Positions 46,370-59,466 of a stretch of 64,000 nucleotides of DNA are shown in pieces; position 1 is the stretch's first letter, and each line of letters begins with the position of its first letter. Source of the stretch: Asterias amurensis (taxonomy: Eukaryota; Echinodermata; Asteroidea; Forcipulatida; Asteriidae); the NCBI RefSeq assembly GCF_032118995.1, contig NC_092650.1, positions 496,001 through 560,000 on the forward strand. The letters run 5' to 3'. The translations under genes and the position numbers were made by a program. Below the pieces are notes generated by a model. That model was not told the origin of the DNA and did not search any database. It saw nothing but the letters and a program-made list of their open reading frames with translations.

Positions 46370-49300
46370 CTGCAATAAAATTAAAATAAACCATTTTATT
46401 TCATAGCACAAACTATATAAAAATTGTATTGTAATCTTGTTGTGTAATCAAATAGCCCACTTCAAGCACGCAGACAGCATTCGTAGTTTTGTCAAGACTT
46501 TGTTGGCCTAGGCTACTCACCTTGTGACCCCAGTAAAAACATAACCAACATGCGACAGTTTTGGCCCAATCGGTCAGGACACACGAGACGGCGAGAGAGA
46601 AAAACCCACAAATAATTCTTTCCACAAACATTGTGCTTGGTCATTTAAAAAAACAAACAAGCATTTCGGACAAACAAACATTTCAAGTGAAATCCGATCT
46701 GAAGATATACCGTGTACATGTATGTTCAATTCATTTATTGCAATGTTGTACAGACCTTATAAATCACATGACGTCAAGTAAAATAACTATGAGTCAATTA
46801 CTCAAGATAGCAGGATCATTTTAAACTATTCTATCCGAACCGTTATATTATTTAAACATTTAATATCAAATTCACGTTTAATACACATTATGAAAATATC
46901 AATCTGTTAATACAACTATAATAATATTTTCTAAACATCATTGGTTAAAACAATTTTTTTTTACTTTTTCTAAAATCATTAGTAGCAACAGGATAACTAC
47001 AAGAGTTTGAACGACATCGACCCAAATCATGGAGTTCTCTCCATTGCTATTCAGTCACAAAAAAGATATATTTAAAAACTGCAGTTGAAAGCGACTGTCA
47101 CAAGGGATCTTGTCCCACCAGTAAATAAATCTGTCTAAATAACTACCCCCCCCCCCCCCCCCTCGGTCGACTCCACAGTGTGCTCATGCGGGTGAAGATT
47201 GCTAAACTTCACACAGCGTTCATAAAAAATGCATCTTGGGACAGGTGACCGGAACTACTTTCATTGTGCGCATCACGCAGTATGTGGCTTCACGAAAAGA
47301 TCGTAAAATAATTATTCGCAAAGTAAAACTGCAACGTTAAATTATTTTGCACGCCCATGCGTATACAAAAGTACCCGTCTTCGAAGAAAGACCAATCTAA
47401 TGTTGACAAATATGTCACTGTTTTAAAGGTGGAACGTGTTCTATTGAATTACAAACCAAATCGTGGCCACTGAGTAATGACGTGGTGACATCACGTCATG
47501 CGTTTCAGTCAGCCCCAAGTGACCCGCTCCACAAGTAGGTTACTTGGGCTGACCCGGTGAGCCTGAGAACGACGGGGGAGGGGGTACATTGTACCATATT
47601 GTATACCCCTGGGGAAAAAATCCACTTTGACAGCGGCTTCCTGAAATGGAAGCATAATATATACTAGTCGTCGATTTAACAAAACTCTTCAACTTAGGAT
47701 TAATCTTAGGACTTATAGGACAAGTTACGTTCCGTATCCGAAGACGTTTGATGAATTGAAGCCGTCATAAGTTAACTCGAAATATAACTGAAGCAAAGTG
47801 CAGAAGAGCTTCTCAAGAAGCATTTCTCAACCAAATGCTGCTAAGCAAAACAAAGTATGTTACGAGTCTCATTAAACCGGCCACTGGAATATTTGGCTGG
47901 TACATTATTTTGGAAAGCATAATTTCGATGTGCTTATTTTGTTGTGTTTTTGTTAGAGCATGACATAGCTCTGCTAGAGCACAAAAAGAGCTAAGCACAT
48001 TAGCAGATGCTTACATACCACATAAGGTCTAAAATACCATTCAAGATCTTTCATCTGGGACCGGAAAATAGCCAAGAGCTGCTGCTTTAAGCATCTCAAT
48101 GAAATTAGGTCCATTAGCTGATCAGAGAAGTTGCGTGTTAGCTTCACAGCGATGTTTAGTCTTTAATTAAAAAAGGACATTAACAATTCCCCGTTACGAA
48201 AAGAAAAGAAAACTGGCAGTTACACAGCGCCGAAAGTGGCTAAAAACAAAACAAAAACCAAAGGGTGTATTTGCACCGAAGGAGAAACAAAAGCTTTCAC
48301 AGAGTTTCAGGAACTGCCTTATAGTCTTGTAAAGTTACAAGATTTGTTTTAAGCATACAGATTGATATTATTATTAATAGTTCATCAATCTAAAGAATTG
48401 ACAAAATTTATCCCTCAGGCACGTGATTTGTCAGGCTTTCCCATGGTCGTATCTTGCCTGCCAGATAGGCTCTGGAATGTACAAGCTCACCTTCTCAAAC
48501 AAATTCATAGACATTTGTATGAAAATTTAATTGTGAATGGATTCTCTTCTTGGAGATTGCCTGAAACTGATTGTCTGTAAATTGCCACGTGTGGCATGGG
48601 CCTATTGTGAAAGCAAGAAGTAGAGCATTTGATTAGTCGGCAGTGTTGTTCCCAGTTTAGCTAAACAGATAAGTGTTGTTCCCAGTTAGCTAAGTAGTGT
48701 TGACGTTTAAGCTAAGCAGATTAGACGTAGGTCCTGCAGGTGTTGTTAGTCTCCCATTCGTTATCTTTAGGGATAGTTTGGTCATAAGGTTTCACATCTG
48801 CCGCCATCTTCGCATCCCTCACCTGGTGATAAACAATAGCACACTCAATTAGACCAAAACAAAATGGACGCCAACAATGAACAATAAGAGTGTTAGTCAT
48901 ACCACGTGTGCACAAAAGCACGGAAAAGGTGTTACAGCATGAACGGCGATTGTCAAGCGAATTGCAAAATCAAAGTCAATATTTAACTTTGTATAGAAAC
49001 GCCTTGCACTCGCAGCAAAGTGGACAATGTTTAGCCAATAAAAGTTTCTTTCTCTGTCAATGCAGCCCAACCAGTTTTTATCTCCGCAAATTTAAAATGT
49101 TATCTCTTAAGCCTTTCACTTCTCAGATTGTGTATTCCTGGTGCTAGGGATGATTCTTCCTGTCGTGGAATTAATTCGCTCCGGATTTTGGGCAACATCC
49201 CCAATGCCCTTTGAAGTGGAATTTTCACAGTTTGTTGTATTGTTGGTAAGATTATAATCAATCAAACGATTCCAAAAACCCCAAGATATACTTTAAAGTC

Positions 49301-52300
49301 AGTTAATTGTCTTACCTTTTCAGTAGCCCTGAAGACTCTGAGTAGATTCTCACCAAGAAGTTTCTTAATATCTTCCTCGGTCCAAGTTCCCTTCTCGATG
49401 AGGGCAGCAATCAGATCAGGATACTTGGACACATCTTCAAGACCAGTTGGTAACCTGGTAAGTCCCAAAATAATATTGTCAGGTTTTGTTAGATGGTAAT
49501 CAATAATATTAATCTTCACATTTGTAGCGTGTTGTTTTCATTGATAATCCCTTATTTCCCCTTTCGTAATCCGTTATTTATTTCCCCATGCGAGCCATTT
49601 TGGATTTGATAACTCAATATCATCCGTTGGTGATTTAATCAATATTTTTCGATTGGTAACCCGTTATTTTCTGATTAGTATTATATTATTTTGTAATTGG
49701 TAAACCGCGGGTTTTTTTTTGTTGGGTTATTCTTGTCATAAAACAATGACCTGACTTGAAGGTTGAATATTTTGCAATAAGGAAATGCAACACTGGTATA
49801 TTGTGGAGTGTGCTCGTCACTGCTAACGTGCGGTTTTAGTTTAGGTGGCATTTCTGTACAACTTAAAGTCTTCTTGTTTCTGACTGGTGTGCCTCTTGTA
49901 GCTTTCTTTCCTCGACTTGCTTCCTTCGTTTTCTTTTCGACTGTCTTCAACTCAACTACTGATTTATAGTTTAACACGTTTCTGGCTTGATCAATTCATA
50001 AATAGAAATGACGTGATTTGAGATGTGGTAAGACGATCAAAGACTTCAATAGATCGCCTCCTATCGATCCTGCATTTTGGGTACCAGACTAGGCGCTTTC
50101 GAAACTACGGCTTAGGTTTGGGTTTGGGCTCAGGCTTTGTCAGTTAATTTGAAAATGCGTGCATTCGGTACGGAGCTTCTAGAAGGGGTGCAAGCCTAAG
50201 CCAGATCAGAAACCAAAACAGATTCATTACAAAAGGAGGCCGTACTTCGCATTGCCATATATCTTTTGGGTGTTTTCGAAACGCAGACTTGGTACGAATT
50301 GGTATTTTGAGTACATAATTTGAATATCCGATAATTTAACTTACGTTCCTACGCCATCGTAATCACCTCCAATGCCCACTATGTCGATCCCTTTACCATT
50401 GCTGATGCCACGGATGTGCTCAATATGTTCTGCAAAAACAAGATCGAGAACAAATTGTTTGCTTTTCTACGAATCTCCCGGGCTGAACCATAGATTCACC
50501 ACGGTCCACATAGGTCTACACTCTAAGAAATATTAACGAGTCTCACGTATAACTTGCTCCATCGTAGCTTCACTTGGGTCAGCACTGACGTTCATTGGTG
50601 GACAGTTGATGTACACCGTGTAGAAATTCACCATAACGACCCCTTGGTTTTCAACCTGAGTTATAAAATAGCAAATAAACCACAGTCATTGTTGGAAGAG
50701 TAGTTGGCAGGTCAGTGTGGTTCTGACTTTGGGCTTTGGTTCATCGGAGTATTTATGTCCAGTATCTTTTGTACAACATGATTGGAATGTGATTCTGAAA
50801 TGAGTGTGCACTTACGATGCGCTCCAGCACTGAATCCGGAACGTTCCGATACGAGCCGCAGACAGAAAATGCTGAAGAATGACTGTAAATGACGGGAGCT
50901 TCGACAATGTCAAGGACAGCATTCATAGTCTCTACTGAGACGTGGGATAAATCCACGAGCATTCCCAGTCGATTCATCTCGCGGATGACTGCCTGATGGG
51001 GTAGAAAGAGAAATCAAGGTCATTGTATATCAAGGTGATTTTAAAGCTGGTGCATAAGGTCATTGTTTAGCTGATGTACTATAAGGTCATTGTAGAAAAC
51101 TTTCAATACTGCCGGTATAAGGTCATTGTATAGCTAATGAAAGGTCATTGTATAGCTGATGTACTGTAAGGTCATTCTAGAATACTGGAAGGTCATTGTT
51201 TAGCTGGGTTAAGGTCATTTATATAAAGTCATTGTATCTGATGTACATTAAGGTCATTGATACTAGGTCATTATTTAGCTGACGAACTTGACTCCGCATT
51301 GAGGAAAGCTACACTTATAACATATACCATGTAACCTTTTGTATCCACGAAAGTCTATTCATCTATCAACCAGTTTGGACCTTACCTCCCCAAAGTCATT
51401 TATTCCACCGAGCTGGAAGGGGGTTGGGTCACTGTCCTCCAGCCAATTGTCGGCCCTGATGTCAACAAATAAAATAAAGCAAAATATATCAACTGAACTT
51501 TAGCAAGTAGGGGCCTACATTCCAATATGTATTGTTATATTGATAAATGTTGGTATCAGGTTTCCCTTGTTTGAGTGAAGAAGCAAAGTATCACCCAATC
51601 CCATAAAGTATAACCAAGATGGCCAAGTCCTAACCTTATAGAGACAAAGCTGTCATTTTATTTTTTACTTTTTCATATTTCTTTTTGTGAGGGATACTTG
51701 TGTTTAAAAAGTTGGGAAGAATGTTGAAAAACAGGTCTGCTCACGAAATGTAAGCTCACAATTGCTGTGACAATGCCTTGTCAAGTCCCTGCGCGTTGTC
51801 GCCATGAACTCTCTGTTAATAAAGTCAATAATTAATGTTTGAATGATTTACCATGGGGTGTTGCAGCTGTGCGTAACCGTCATGTAGCGGACACCTAGTT
51901 CATAGAGCATGCGCAATACGCCCAGATGACTGTCAATGTTGTGACCGCCCTCAACGCCGATGAGGGAGGCAACTTTGCCCTTACTGTGGGCGTCCACAAT
52001 ATCTGAAATTGACAAGAACGCAAAATCTTGTCTTTCAAAAGCCACGAAACATTAAATCAATCTCTCACGCAATTCCTGTCAAAGTATATTACAATTTGCT
52101 CTTAGCCGTTTTCAGTTAACCAGTGGTAATAGTTAGCCTGTCATTTCACAAGACTGGGCCCCTGTCTTCATCCGATAAAGACAGGTACCAGCTTGTGCTC
52201 CGTCGGTAATTCTTGGAGCAGTGTGCTGTATCCACAGTGATGGAAACACCAAACCATGTTCAAACAGAGCCTAGAGCCGGGGTTTGGAATAATTGTTATT

Positions 52301-55300
52301 ACAAGCCCGAGCAGCCATTGAAGAAGTAAACTAAAACTTTAGTTTGCATGTAAAACTGTAGGAGTGTTGGCTCGCTGAGAAAATATCCGGTGTGGCCCTG
52401 ACGTTTCGAACAGAACTATCTACTGTCTTCAGAAGAGAAAGTACATAAGCTTATTAATATTAGTAATATATCCTGAACTGGTTCCCTTAACCTACCATCA
52501 GCAGATGTAGCAAACTGGAACGACTCGGGATACCAGTCACACATTCTTTTGATGACGTCAATCTGGTCCAGTATATGATTAATGGCATCTTTGTACTGGG
52601 AATCACAAGGTGTGTATGCGGCCCAAAACTAAAAAGTAAACAGGGGAACAATGTGATTATTCAAAAACACATTTCCATTGATTTCTATTATATTGGTATT
52701 TTAGAGATCACTGCACATTTTGCACTGACGTCACACTAGCAACCACTGTGCGTCCACTTTGCACGGTGTGCCATTTTGGAGCCAAACTTCTTGTTTGACG
52801 TACGGCGCGCGTACCTTAACATGCTCAGTTGTCAGTTCGGGCAACCTTGTTCCAAAGAGCGGTTAATCACACCGCGACATTTCCCCCATCATGCATTGCT
52901 CCCTCGTAGTTACGCAATGCAAATATATGACACGCTACTAATGTCATGCACCATGATAGCGAGGCTGTACACGTGGGACCCAAACTTCAAAAATGGCACA
53001 GCCAAGACTTACTGCGAGTGTTGACGTCAGCATTTGTTTTTTCCAGAAACTTTAACCTTAAATCTAGGTTCGGTTTATAGCTAATATATTAGGTTTAGAG
53101 AAGGGGGGTAATGTTGAGAGGGTGGGGCTAAGTTTGGGGAGGGGGTGGGAGGAGGGGTGCTCTTACTCACCTGGGCCCCGACTTTGCCCGTTTCAAGCCG
53201 GGGTATATCGGTGTGAAGTGTAGTCGACCCGCTCAGATCGGCACTCAAATCAACGTCTTTCAGCCTGTTGTTGTACAACTTTTTCAGTTGCCATGGCAAA
53301 TCATTGTGGCTGTAAGAGAAGAAAAGGAAAACCCACTGATTATAATCAACCGACAAAAAAAATGATTGAAAATTGGAAACAAGAGAACGAGTATTAAAAT
53401 ACCGTTTATTTTTTAAAGAATCCCAGAAGTGATGGAAGTTCCTATTTGATGAGAGGGCAGGGCCGTTTCTATTTCACAAAGAGACACCTTTGAAGGGGCA
53501 CCATCCTTCACTATAGACGTTATGTCACAGTACAATGCAGATGACGTAGGGAATTCTGTCCGCCTATAGTCCGCCGGAGATTCTCTTCCAAATTATGGAA
53601 ACAAGGGATGGAGGAGGAGAGTTCAAAAGAGGGCGCTATCATAAGTAGTTTGAAACAGTTCGCCGTATGATGGAGAGACAGCATCTTTGGGGAGAGAATT
53701 CCCTGCCACACCGGCCTTCCGTTGCTATGATCCGTAAAGATAACGCGTGTGTGTTTGAAAACAACATTGAGGTTTTCAACATGTTTGTGTTTTATCTGTT
53801 GCTGTTTGAGAGTTGGATTAGTATTATAAGTTCCACTGGTATCCCACCGTAGGAATGTACACCGGGGCACATTTTATATTTTGACGTCTCATTGTGACAT
53901 TGCACTTTCAGCCACAACATGTTGCGCTTGTTGAATATCTAATTTCCATAACAGTTGAGGCGAGTGGTTAATTTTGAAGGAGCTCCATGTTAGACTGGTC
54001 CCATGTAACCGCAGTGACCTGTATCCGCAATGATAGAGACAGACACCAGTCTTTATTTGATATAAATAATGTGTTAGTGCATTGACTCATAACTACCAGA
54101 CTGATTGTTAAAAGAGAGGGGCTAGTAGAACAAAGGAACTCAAAAGAGACCCCGTCCCCCATCCCAGTCGTTACAATCCATTGAATATTTATGTCCTCAC
54201 ATTTTTATCCTTTACATTTTAGTCTATGGAGAGTATTCAGTTAGAGGCATAAAAGAAAGTCCTCACATGAAAGTACAGATCAAATTGTGTGCGTGTAGCA
54301 TAGCATACAAGGTCAAATGTACATCTGGCATAAATCAGCGAGTTGTAGAGGCCGGTACATCGCGTTGTGCACGGGCCTGGATTCCCTGTGAGAGAGGGTG
54401 TGATATCTCGGATTGTCAATTGTACAATGAGTCTTATGACCCGGGCATTTGGAACCCCGGCGCGCCTGTAATGGTCACTCCCCATGTGTTTCTGATTCCA
54501 GATCCTTTGGTGTCGAACTGCGAATGGTTTTTCCATTTGATACCATGCACGAGGTTAAGCAGTTTAACGACAAACCATGATTTATGGTGTAAACCACAGG
54601 GGCCGATAGTTAAACCACCAGAGAGAAAGGATCAACAGTGGATATTTTCCCTTATGGTTAAATCATTAAGCTTCTGGAATGCCATTGGTTTCACTGAAAT
54701 ATCAATTGTGTACAGTATGCATGCCTTCCTCTACTTGCTTTTTGATAATACATAAACTAAACATCATGTTGTCAAATTCTAATCTCATTGGTAATAAAGT
54801 GAATGATACCGATCCTTATAAGAAACACTTCCATTCAGACCTTTGTCAAAGTCGAGAAAACGCCATTTGTTTGACGAACGTATTGCTCTAACCGCTGTGC
54901 AATCAAAGTTAGAAGCTTTGTAAGACCGTGTGCAAAATCCCGTGCAAAACACAAACTTTGTTTTGCCCTGTTTAACAGGCAAAGTACAGCGTTTCAGCAA
55001 GTAGTTTTAAGGGAAGCTTTTTGTCACCATTTTCTTAAAACCGTGTAAGTTAATGGTAAATCTGTGATTTTATTTGTGTATTACCAGCAGAAGTACTTTA
55101 ATTGGGACGTAAACACTGAGGTCAAGGTGGGAAGATTTGGTTGCCATGGTTGCCGTGGTGTAAGCGTGTTGAACCATGTTAAACTATGGGGTTGGAATAA
55201 CTGTGAAATGTTATATGGCACTGTCATTAAACTTATACGACCCGAACATTGCTGCATGAAGGCTGTGAACAAGGCTTAGATTTGGAAGCAATTTCCCCGA

Positions 55301-58300
55301 CTGCAATAAATATGATAGCACAATATATGTCAGTGAATTGTAAACCTGTAAAGAAGCTGCAGTGCAGAGATAATATGAATAGGGTAGTAAATAACTCGGC
55401 TGTTACGACGTTATTGATACTGGATGTAAACAGTAGTTATCGTATGATGGTACCACTCGACCCAACAATGTGGACTTAATATTTAAAGGCGAAGTACAGG
55501 ATTAATAATATTCATTTTGGTTTCTCACCCAGATACCCCGATGTGTGTTAGCACTGTATACTCGGTAAACGTTCACGAGTTCTGTAAACAAATATCACAG
55601 GCATATAACTCGGGTTGAATACGAACCCACGACCTTAGGAATTCTAGAGCAGTGTCATACTAAACTAGACATCTATTTTACGGATAAATCGTTGTCAATA
55701 ATTAGCTGGCATTTATAGAGCGCCTTTTCCATAGGCTGCAAATCCACTGGATGTCTCCAACACATATTAGCAATTGTTGAACACAAATGTGACAGAATAG
55801 ATGTATATAAATGCTTACTAACATGGAGTCTCCAGACTCTAGAAATACTAAAATGTCACAGCTACAGAGAAACGTTATCAGAAACGTTACTCAGATTATG
55901 TATTCCAATTCTTCCTGCATGGCATAACCGCTCCGGATTTTCAGCACTATCTGAAAATACTAGCAACTTTTTACAGAAATTTTCACAGCTTATGTTTTAT
56001 TTTATTTCTACACTATACATCTATATAGGATTAAAACAGTCAAGCGGTTCCAAAAACCCAAAATGTCTTTCCTTTAAAGACAGCAATGGCTCCAAACTTC
56101 TATGATAGGATACCGGGAAGTACTTAAATCAACCCAGTAATCTTTCTCATTGGTTTAGTATTGACACAACTGCCGGGTATTAACCTGTCGAGTAAACATC
56201 ACTTTTAGCTCATAACCATTCAACGAGATTAGATTTGTTTGTCAAACTCTTAAAAGTACATAATCGGACAACCCTTTCAACATTAGCCCACCCTATCGTG
56301 TATACACACAATTCTTCACCGTTGGCAACTCACGACGGCATGGACCCGTCCTTCAGCGATTTGCTTTCGTAGTGCTTTTCAATTGGCTTTTTCTAAATTG
56401 ATTCAAAAAGGGGAATCCTTTAAAAAAAATTGAATGTTTTTGAGGATGGCACGTTTGTCCGAATCACAGGAAGATTGTAAGCGATAAAAAGGGCCACTGA
56501 CACAAACAATAAGGCATTACTATACCGTGACATTGTTTGTTTTACCCTTACACCGATGTGTATTAATTGCCAACACACGAGTACTGGTCAGAATTCACTC
56601 CTAGCTGTCCCGCTGGCTCGTATAGTGTTCAAAAACATCCTTATTTAAATGTAAAATAGTCAACAAGTTGAGGGATAAGTGACATGGCGAGCTAACAGTT
56701 TCTGCTGTCCAACAGTCACCCCCAGCCCTGTTGCCGGGACGATTAGGGGGATGACATGGTGAAGCTGCCTTGTCTTAGGACTGGACATTAAAGGCAGTGG
56801 ACACTATTGGTAATTGTCAAAGACTAGCCTTCACAGTTGGTGTATCTCAACATTAAGCATAAAATAACAAACCTGTGAAAAAGTTTAGCTCAATTGGTCA
56901 TCGGTGTTGCGAGATAATAATGAATAAAAAACACCCTTGTCATACAAATTGTGTGCGTTTAGATGCTTGATTTCGAGACCTCAAGTTCTAAAATCTGAGG
57001 TCTCGAAATCAAATACGTGGAAAATTACTTCTTTCTCGAAAACTATGGCACTTCAGAGGGAGCTGTTTCTCACAATGTTTTATACCATCAACCTCTCCCC
57101 ATTAGTCGTCACCAAGTCAGGTTGAATGCTAACAATTATTTTGAGTAATTACCAATAGTGTCCACTGCCTTTAAGCGGGAATCTACACAATGTATTCAAA
57201 CTGAGTTTATCAAAAGGATGTCTGTATTTCTGAGTTTCGTTCGGAAATCTTCGGGGGGGGGGGGGAGGTGAACGCAATTTATTATTAGCATGAAATGTAG
57301 GTCATGTTTGTACGAAAAACAACCTTTGAATTGACAAATAATTGATTTATAGAGCACGAAGCTCACCTAAACAGATTCTAAATGTTTTTGTAGAAGAAAT
57401 ACTTTTTGTTCGTTTTTTTCTTTCCAAAAATGTCTCTAAAAAGTACAACTCAGCGTTACCGAACCGTGACCGGCAGTCCAAAAAGGGGTCGGCCTCTAGT
57501 TTTGTGTCATCATTGGTTGGAAATGAGTTGAATAGGAATAATTATTGGCAGTTGGCGTCTGGGATGTATTCAAAATCAAATCGAGAACAAGAACCACGCG
57601 GATCAGAAACTTCAAACTTCAAATTTTGTTTACAGATTGCAAGTCGCTGCCTATTCAATTCAACGTTGCGCATGAGTGGTCCCTTATTATTATCAGAGGT
57701 GTGGGGGGTGGTGTTTCGAACAGTGATATCGAACGTGGTATCATTGTTTTTGTTACCCGTGCTGGAGGCATAGAGCTCAATGGTATAGTTTGGGTCTCAC
57801 CTCTGAGGGTCTCCGTTCATCACTTAACAATATACCGTCTGGGTGTGTTTCCCTATCCCAATTTATACTAGATATTTGTGAATATAAATACATTATTTCA
57901 TATTATACAACGTTAACTTTGAATGACAAGAAGACTTTTGAATGACTTTTAAAGGCAAGGGAGCCCTTTGGGTAATTACTCCAAAGTGTATGACCAACAA
58001 ACTTAGTGAGAAGCATGCCTCTAAGATGGATATTCTTCCTGCGTGGATAACCACTCCATGTTTTTTTGCTGTTATCTAAAAAAAGGTATAACCTTTGAAA
58101 TGACATGTTTCACAGGTTGGTTTCATTGTATACAACTATAATCTAAACGAGTAAAGGACATTTTGACATTAATTTACCTCAATTTACCTCAAGTATACAC
58201 TGCTTTTAAAGTGACCCTGTTTTCTACATCGAATGAATGCATCAAAAAAAGTTATCCTTGAACCCAGAATCAAGTCAACTATAGTTTCGAGCACCGCGTA

Positions 58301-59466
58301 TGCCATTGAACCGCATGCACTTTCAATTCAACAGGTTTCACGTATAACTAATGGTATTCAGCTAGCGACCTTCCCTCCGTTCAGACCTGAAACGAGTCCC
58401 CCACCGAAGATTTCACTGACTGCATTTTTGTCACACTCAAGATCTGTCAGTGGCGCACGAGTACAGACAACCAGTTACAGGCAATCTCCCAGAAGACAAT
58501 ACATTCATAATTGAATGTTCACATATTGTGGATCGTAAGACATTGTTTGAAAAATACTCATGTGGTACCAAAGTCGTCCCGTAGCATGCACTGCAGTTGG
58601 TTGCCTCCAAGATGCCTGTAAAAGTTGCCTCGTTTGACAAAGCCCTGACATCAATTTGACTCCAATGTAAGTCATTTGGCACGTGGGTTCAAATTGAGGA
58701 GTTTCCCCCGCCTGGGATGGGAGTGGGATTGTCTCTCACTTGAAATAGATGTATCCTAGATTGTTTGATGTGCTACGTAAAGGTATTCAGCCATTATTGT
58801 GCGTTTACGCTACTAGTACTAGTACTACCTACTTCTCTTGTAAAGCAGTTGGTGTGTTGTTTAAACAACATGTTTATACGATAATAGGCCTATTTTCATT
58901 TTAGTGTTTTATACTTTAAAGTCCTCCACGATTTTTTCGGTCCGTACTAATTTGACATCACTCGTTTGAATGTTCCCCGTGCACACAACGTTCTAGGTAA
59001 AACAGCTTTCAGTGTGTGGCTGGGCTAATGATTTGGAACAATCTCCCAACTGTCATTTACTCTAACGGCATTTCGTGGAAGTTCTAAAGACTCACCTCTT
59101 TCCGTCATTTCATCTTTCAAGTGCGCTGTGATCCATTGCGCCTTATTAATGTAAAATGTTATTTGTTGATAACAGCGCAGCAGACTACTTGTTTCAAGTC
59201 TTCTTTTATCAACTGGGAAAATGAGACACACCGTCACAAGGTGCACACAGTAAACAACAATAACTTGGGAGAATAAACCTCCAGACTTACCCGTCAATAA
59301 GAGGCGTTTCAGACATGTACTGCACTGCGAGGTCGCGGCTTGCCGAAGAACCATCCTTCCTGCTACGGGAATTAGAAACCGGTACAGCTATGGCCACAAC
59401 TACCACTACCGCCACAAGTGTGGTGGCCAAACCAATGGCAATGTAATGCTTTCTGTTAAGACCCAT
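46256..59466 (-). CDS. DPEP1: Membrane dipeptidase, M19 family (DPEP-like)
   Basis: Exons: 59291..59466, 53171..53309, 52496..52628, 51852..52002, 51386..51455, 50816..50992, 50547..50655, 50345..50429, 49316..49454, then either 48721..48822 (426 residues) or 46256..46369 (430). All borders are GT-AG and in phase. The enzyme is a zinc peptidase that cleaves dipeptides, cystinyl-bis-glycine, leukotriene D4 and beta-lactam rings. Metal and catalytic residues are present: H60 and D62 in GHNDLPW, E167 in GVEGGH, H240 in DLSHVS, H261 in YSHSSA, and D341 or D343 in [19 protein letters not shown] and [11 protein letters not shown] are also typical. Residues about 8-30 form one hydrophobic helix after a short basic start, so it looks like a type II anchored ectoenzyme. 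The C-terminal hydrophobic GPI signal of vertebrate DPEP1 is absent from both last exons. The exact DPEP1/2/3 orthology is not resolved. Confidence 0.95.
47805..48115. repeat. Worn inverted-repeat element between the two last exons
   Basis: Contains GCTGCTAAGCAAAACAAAG, TTTGGCTGGTAC, ATGTGCTTATTTTG and, at the right, AGCTGCTGCTTTAAGCATCT with CAATGAAATTAGGTCC. These match the 3217-3382 family loosely. It may be two overlapping copies. Confidence 0.4.
48721..48822 (-). CDS. Proximal last exon of the dipeptidase
   Basis: It follows the TTTATCACCAG acceptor, is in phase 0 with exon 49316..49454, and encodes 33 residues beginning [14 protein letters not shown] and ending NNTCRTYV, then TAA at 48721-48723. 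The CRT near the end aligns with the CRTHYG of vertebrate DPEP1, after which vertebrates continue into a GPI signal and this protein stops. Confidence 0.85.
   Translation of the reverse strand: MRDAKMAADVKPYDQTIPKDNEWETNNTCRTYV
51016..51270 (+). repeat. Intronic array of AAGGTCATTG repeats
   Basis: AAGGTCA occurs at 51016, 51056, 51083, 51119, 51141, 51168, 51189, 51211 and 51250, with AGGTCA at 51265 and AAAGTCA at 51225, all on the same strand. Most are followed by TTGTATAGCTGATGTAC. Spacing is irregular (about 20-40). It is a decayed tandem repeat with a 27-35 bp unit in the dipeptidase intron between 50992 and 51386. The word equals an extended nuclear-receptor half-site. Confidence 0.85.
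53618..53726 (+). repeat. GAGGGCGCTATCAT repeat, copy 1
   Basis: Shares TTCAAAAGAGGGCGCTATCA, TTCGCCGTA, GAGAGACAG and CTGCCACACCGG in the same order with 61589-61668. The two are copies of one dispersed family; the borders are approximate. Confidence 0.6.
55605..55660 (-). repeat. tRNA-like SINE fragment
   Basis: On the minus strand TCGTGGGTTCGTATTC resembles a tRNA box B in the setting of a SINE tail. There is no box A at tRNA distance, so it is only a fragment. Confidence 0.35.
56788..57174. mobile_element. MITE, GGCAGTGGACACTATTGG family, copy B
   Basis: A 387-bp element with near-perfect terminal inverted repeats TTAAAGGCAGTGGACACTAT and the inverse at 57155-57174, extending inward over ACTATTGGTAATT. 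A central inverted pair TTCGAGACCTCA/TGAGGTCTCGAA is present. It is non-autonomous. It is in intron 1 of the dipeptidase; copy A is in the kinase gene at 24684-25065. Confidence 0.9.
58537..58633 (+). repeat. Dispersed repeat, copy 1
   Basis: Shares ATTGTTTGAAAA, ACTCATGTG, GCATGCACTGCAGTT and TTGCCTGTAA, in order, with 63646-63742, about 80% alike by eye. The two copies are in the same orientation. Family unknown. Confidence 0.6.

Larger units (their letters stand above)
53310..59290 (-). other. First intron of the dipeptidase gene (6 kb)
   Basis: The large intron separates the membrane-anchor exon from the catalytic exons. It carries a GAGGGCGCTATCAT repeat (53618-53726), a worn tRNA-like segment near 55605-55660, a MITE (56788-57174) and a dispersed repeat (58537-58633). 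ORFs of 140-160 codons occur on the opposite strand but show no recognisable protein. Confidence 0.7.

Noticed and set aside
48721-48730. C-terminal TYV of the dipeptidase as a class I PDZ ligand
   Set aside because: With an N-terminal signal anchor or signal peptide the C-terminus is outside the cell, where PDZ domains do not act.
54267-54755. 162-residue plus-strand ORF
   Set aside because: It lies in the dipeptidase intron on the opposite strand, with no recognisable domain, no splice context and repeat-like flanks.
57342-57773. 143-residue plus-strand ORF
   Set aside because: No homology recognised; it is in an intron next to a MITE and has the composition of non-coding DNA.
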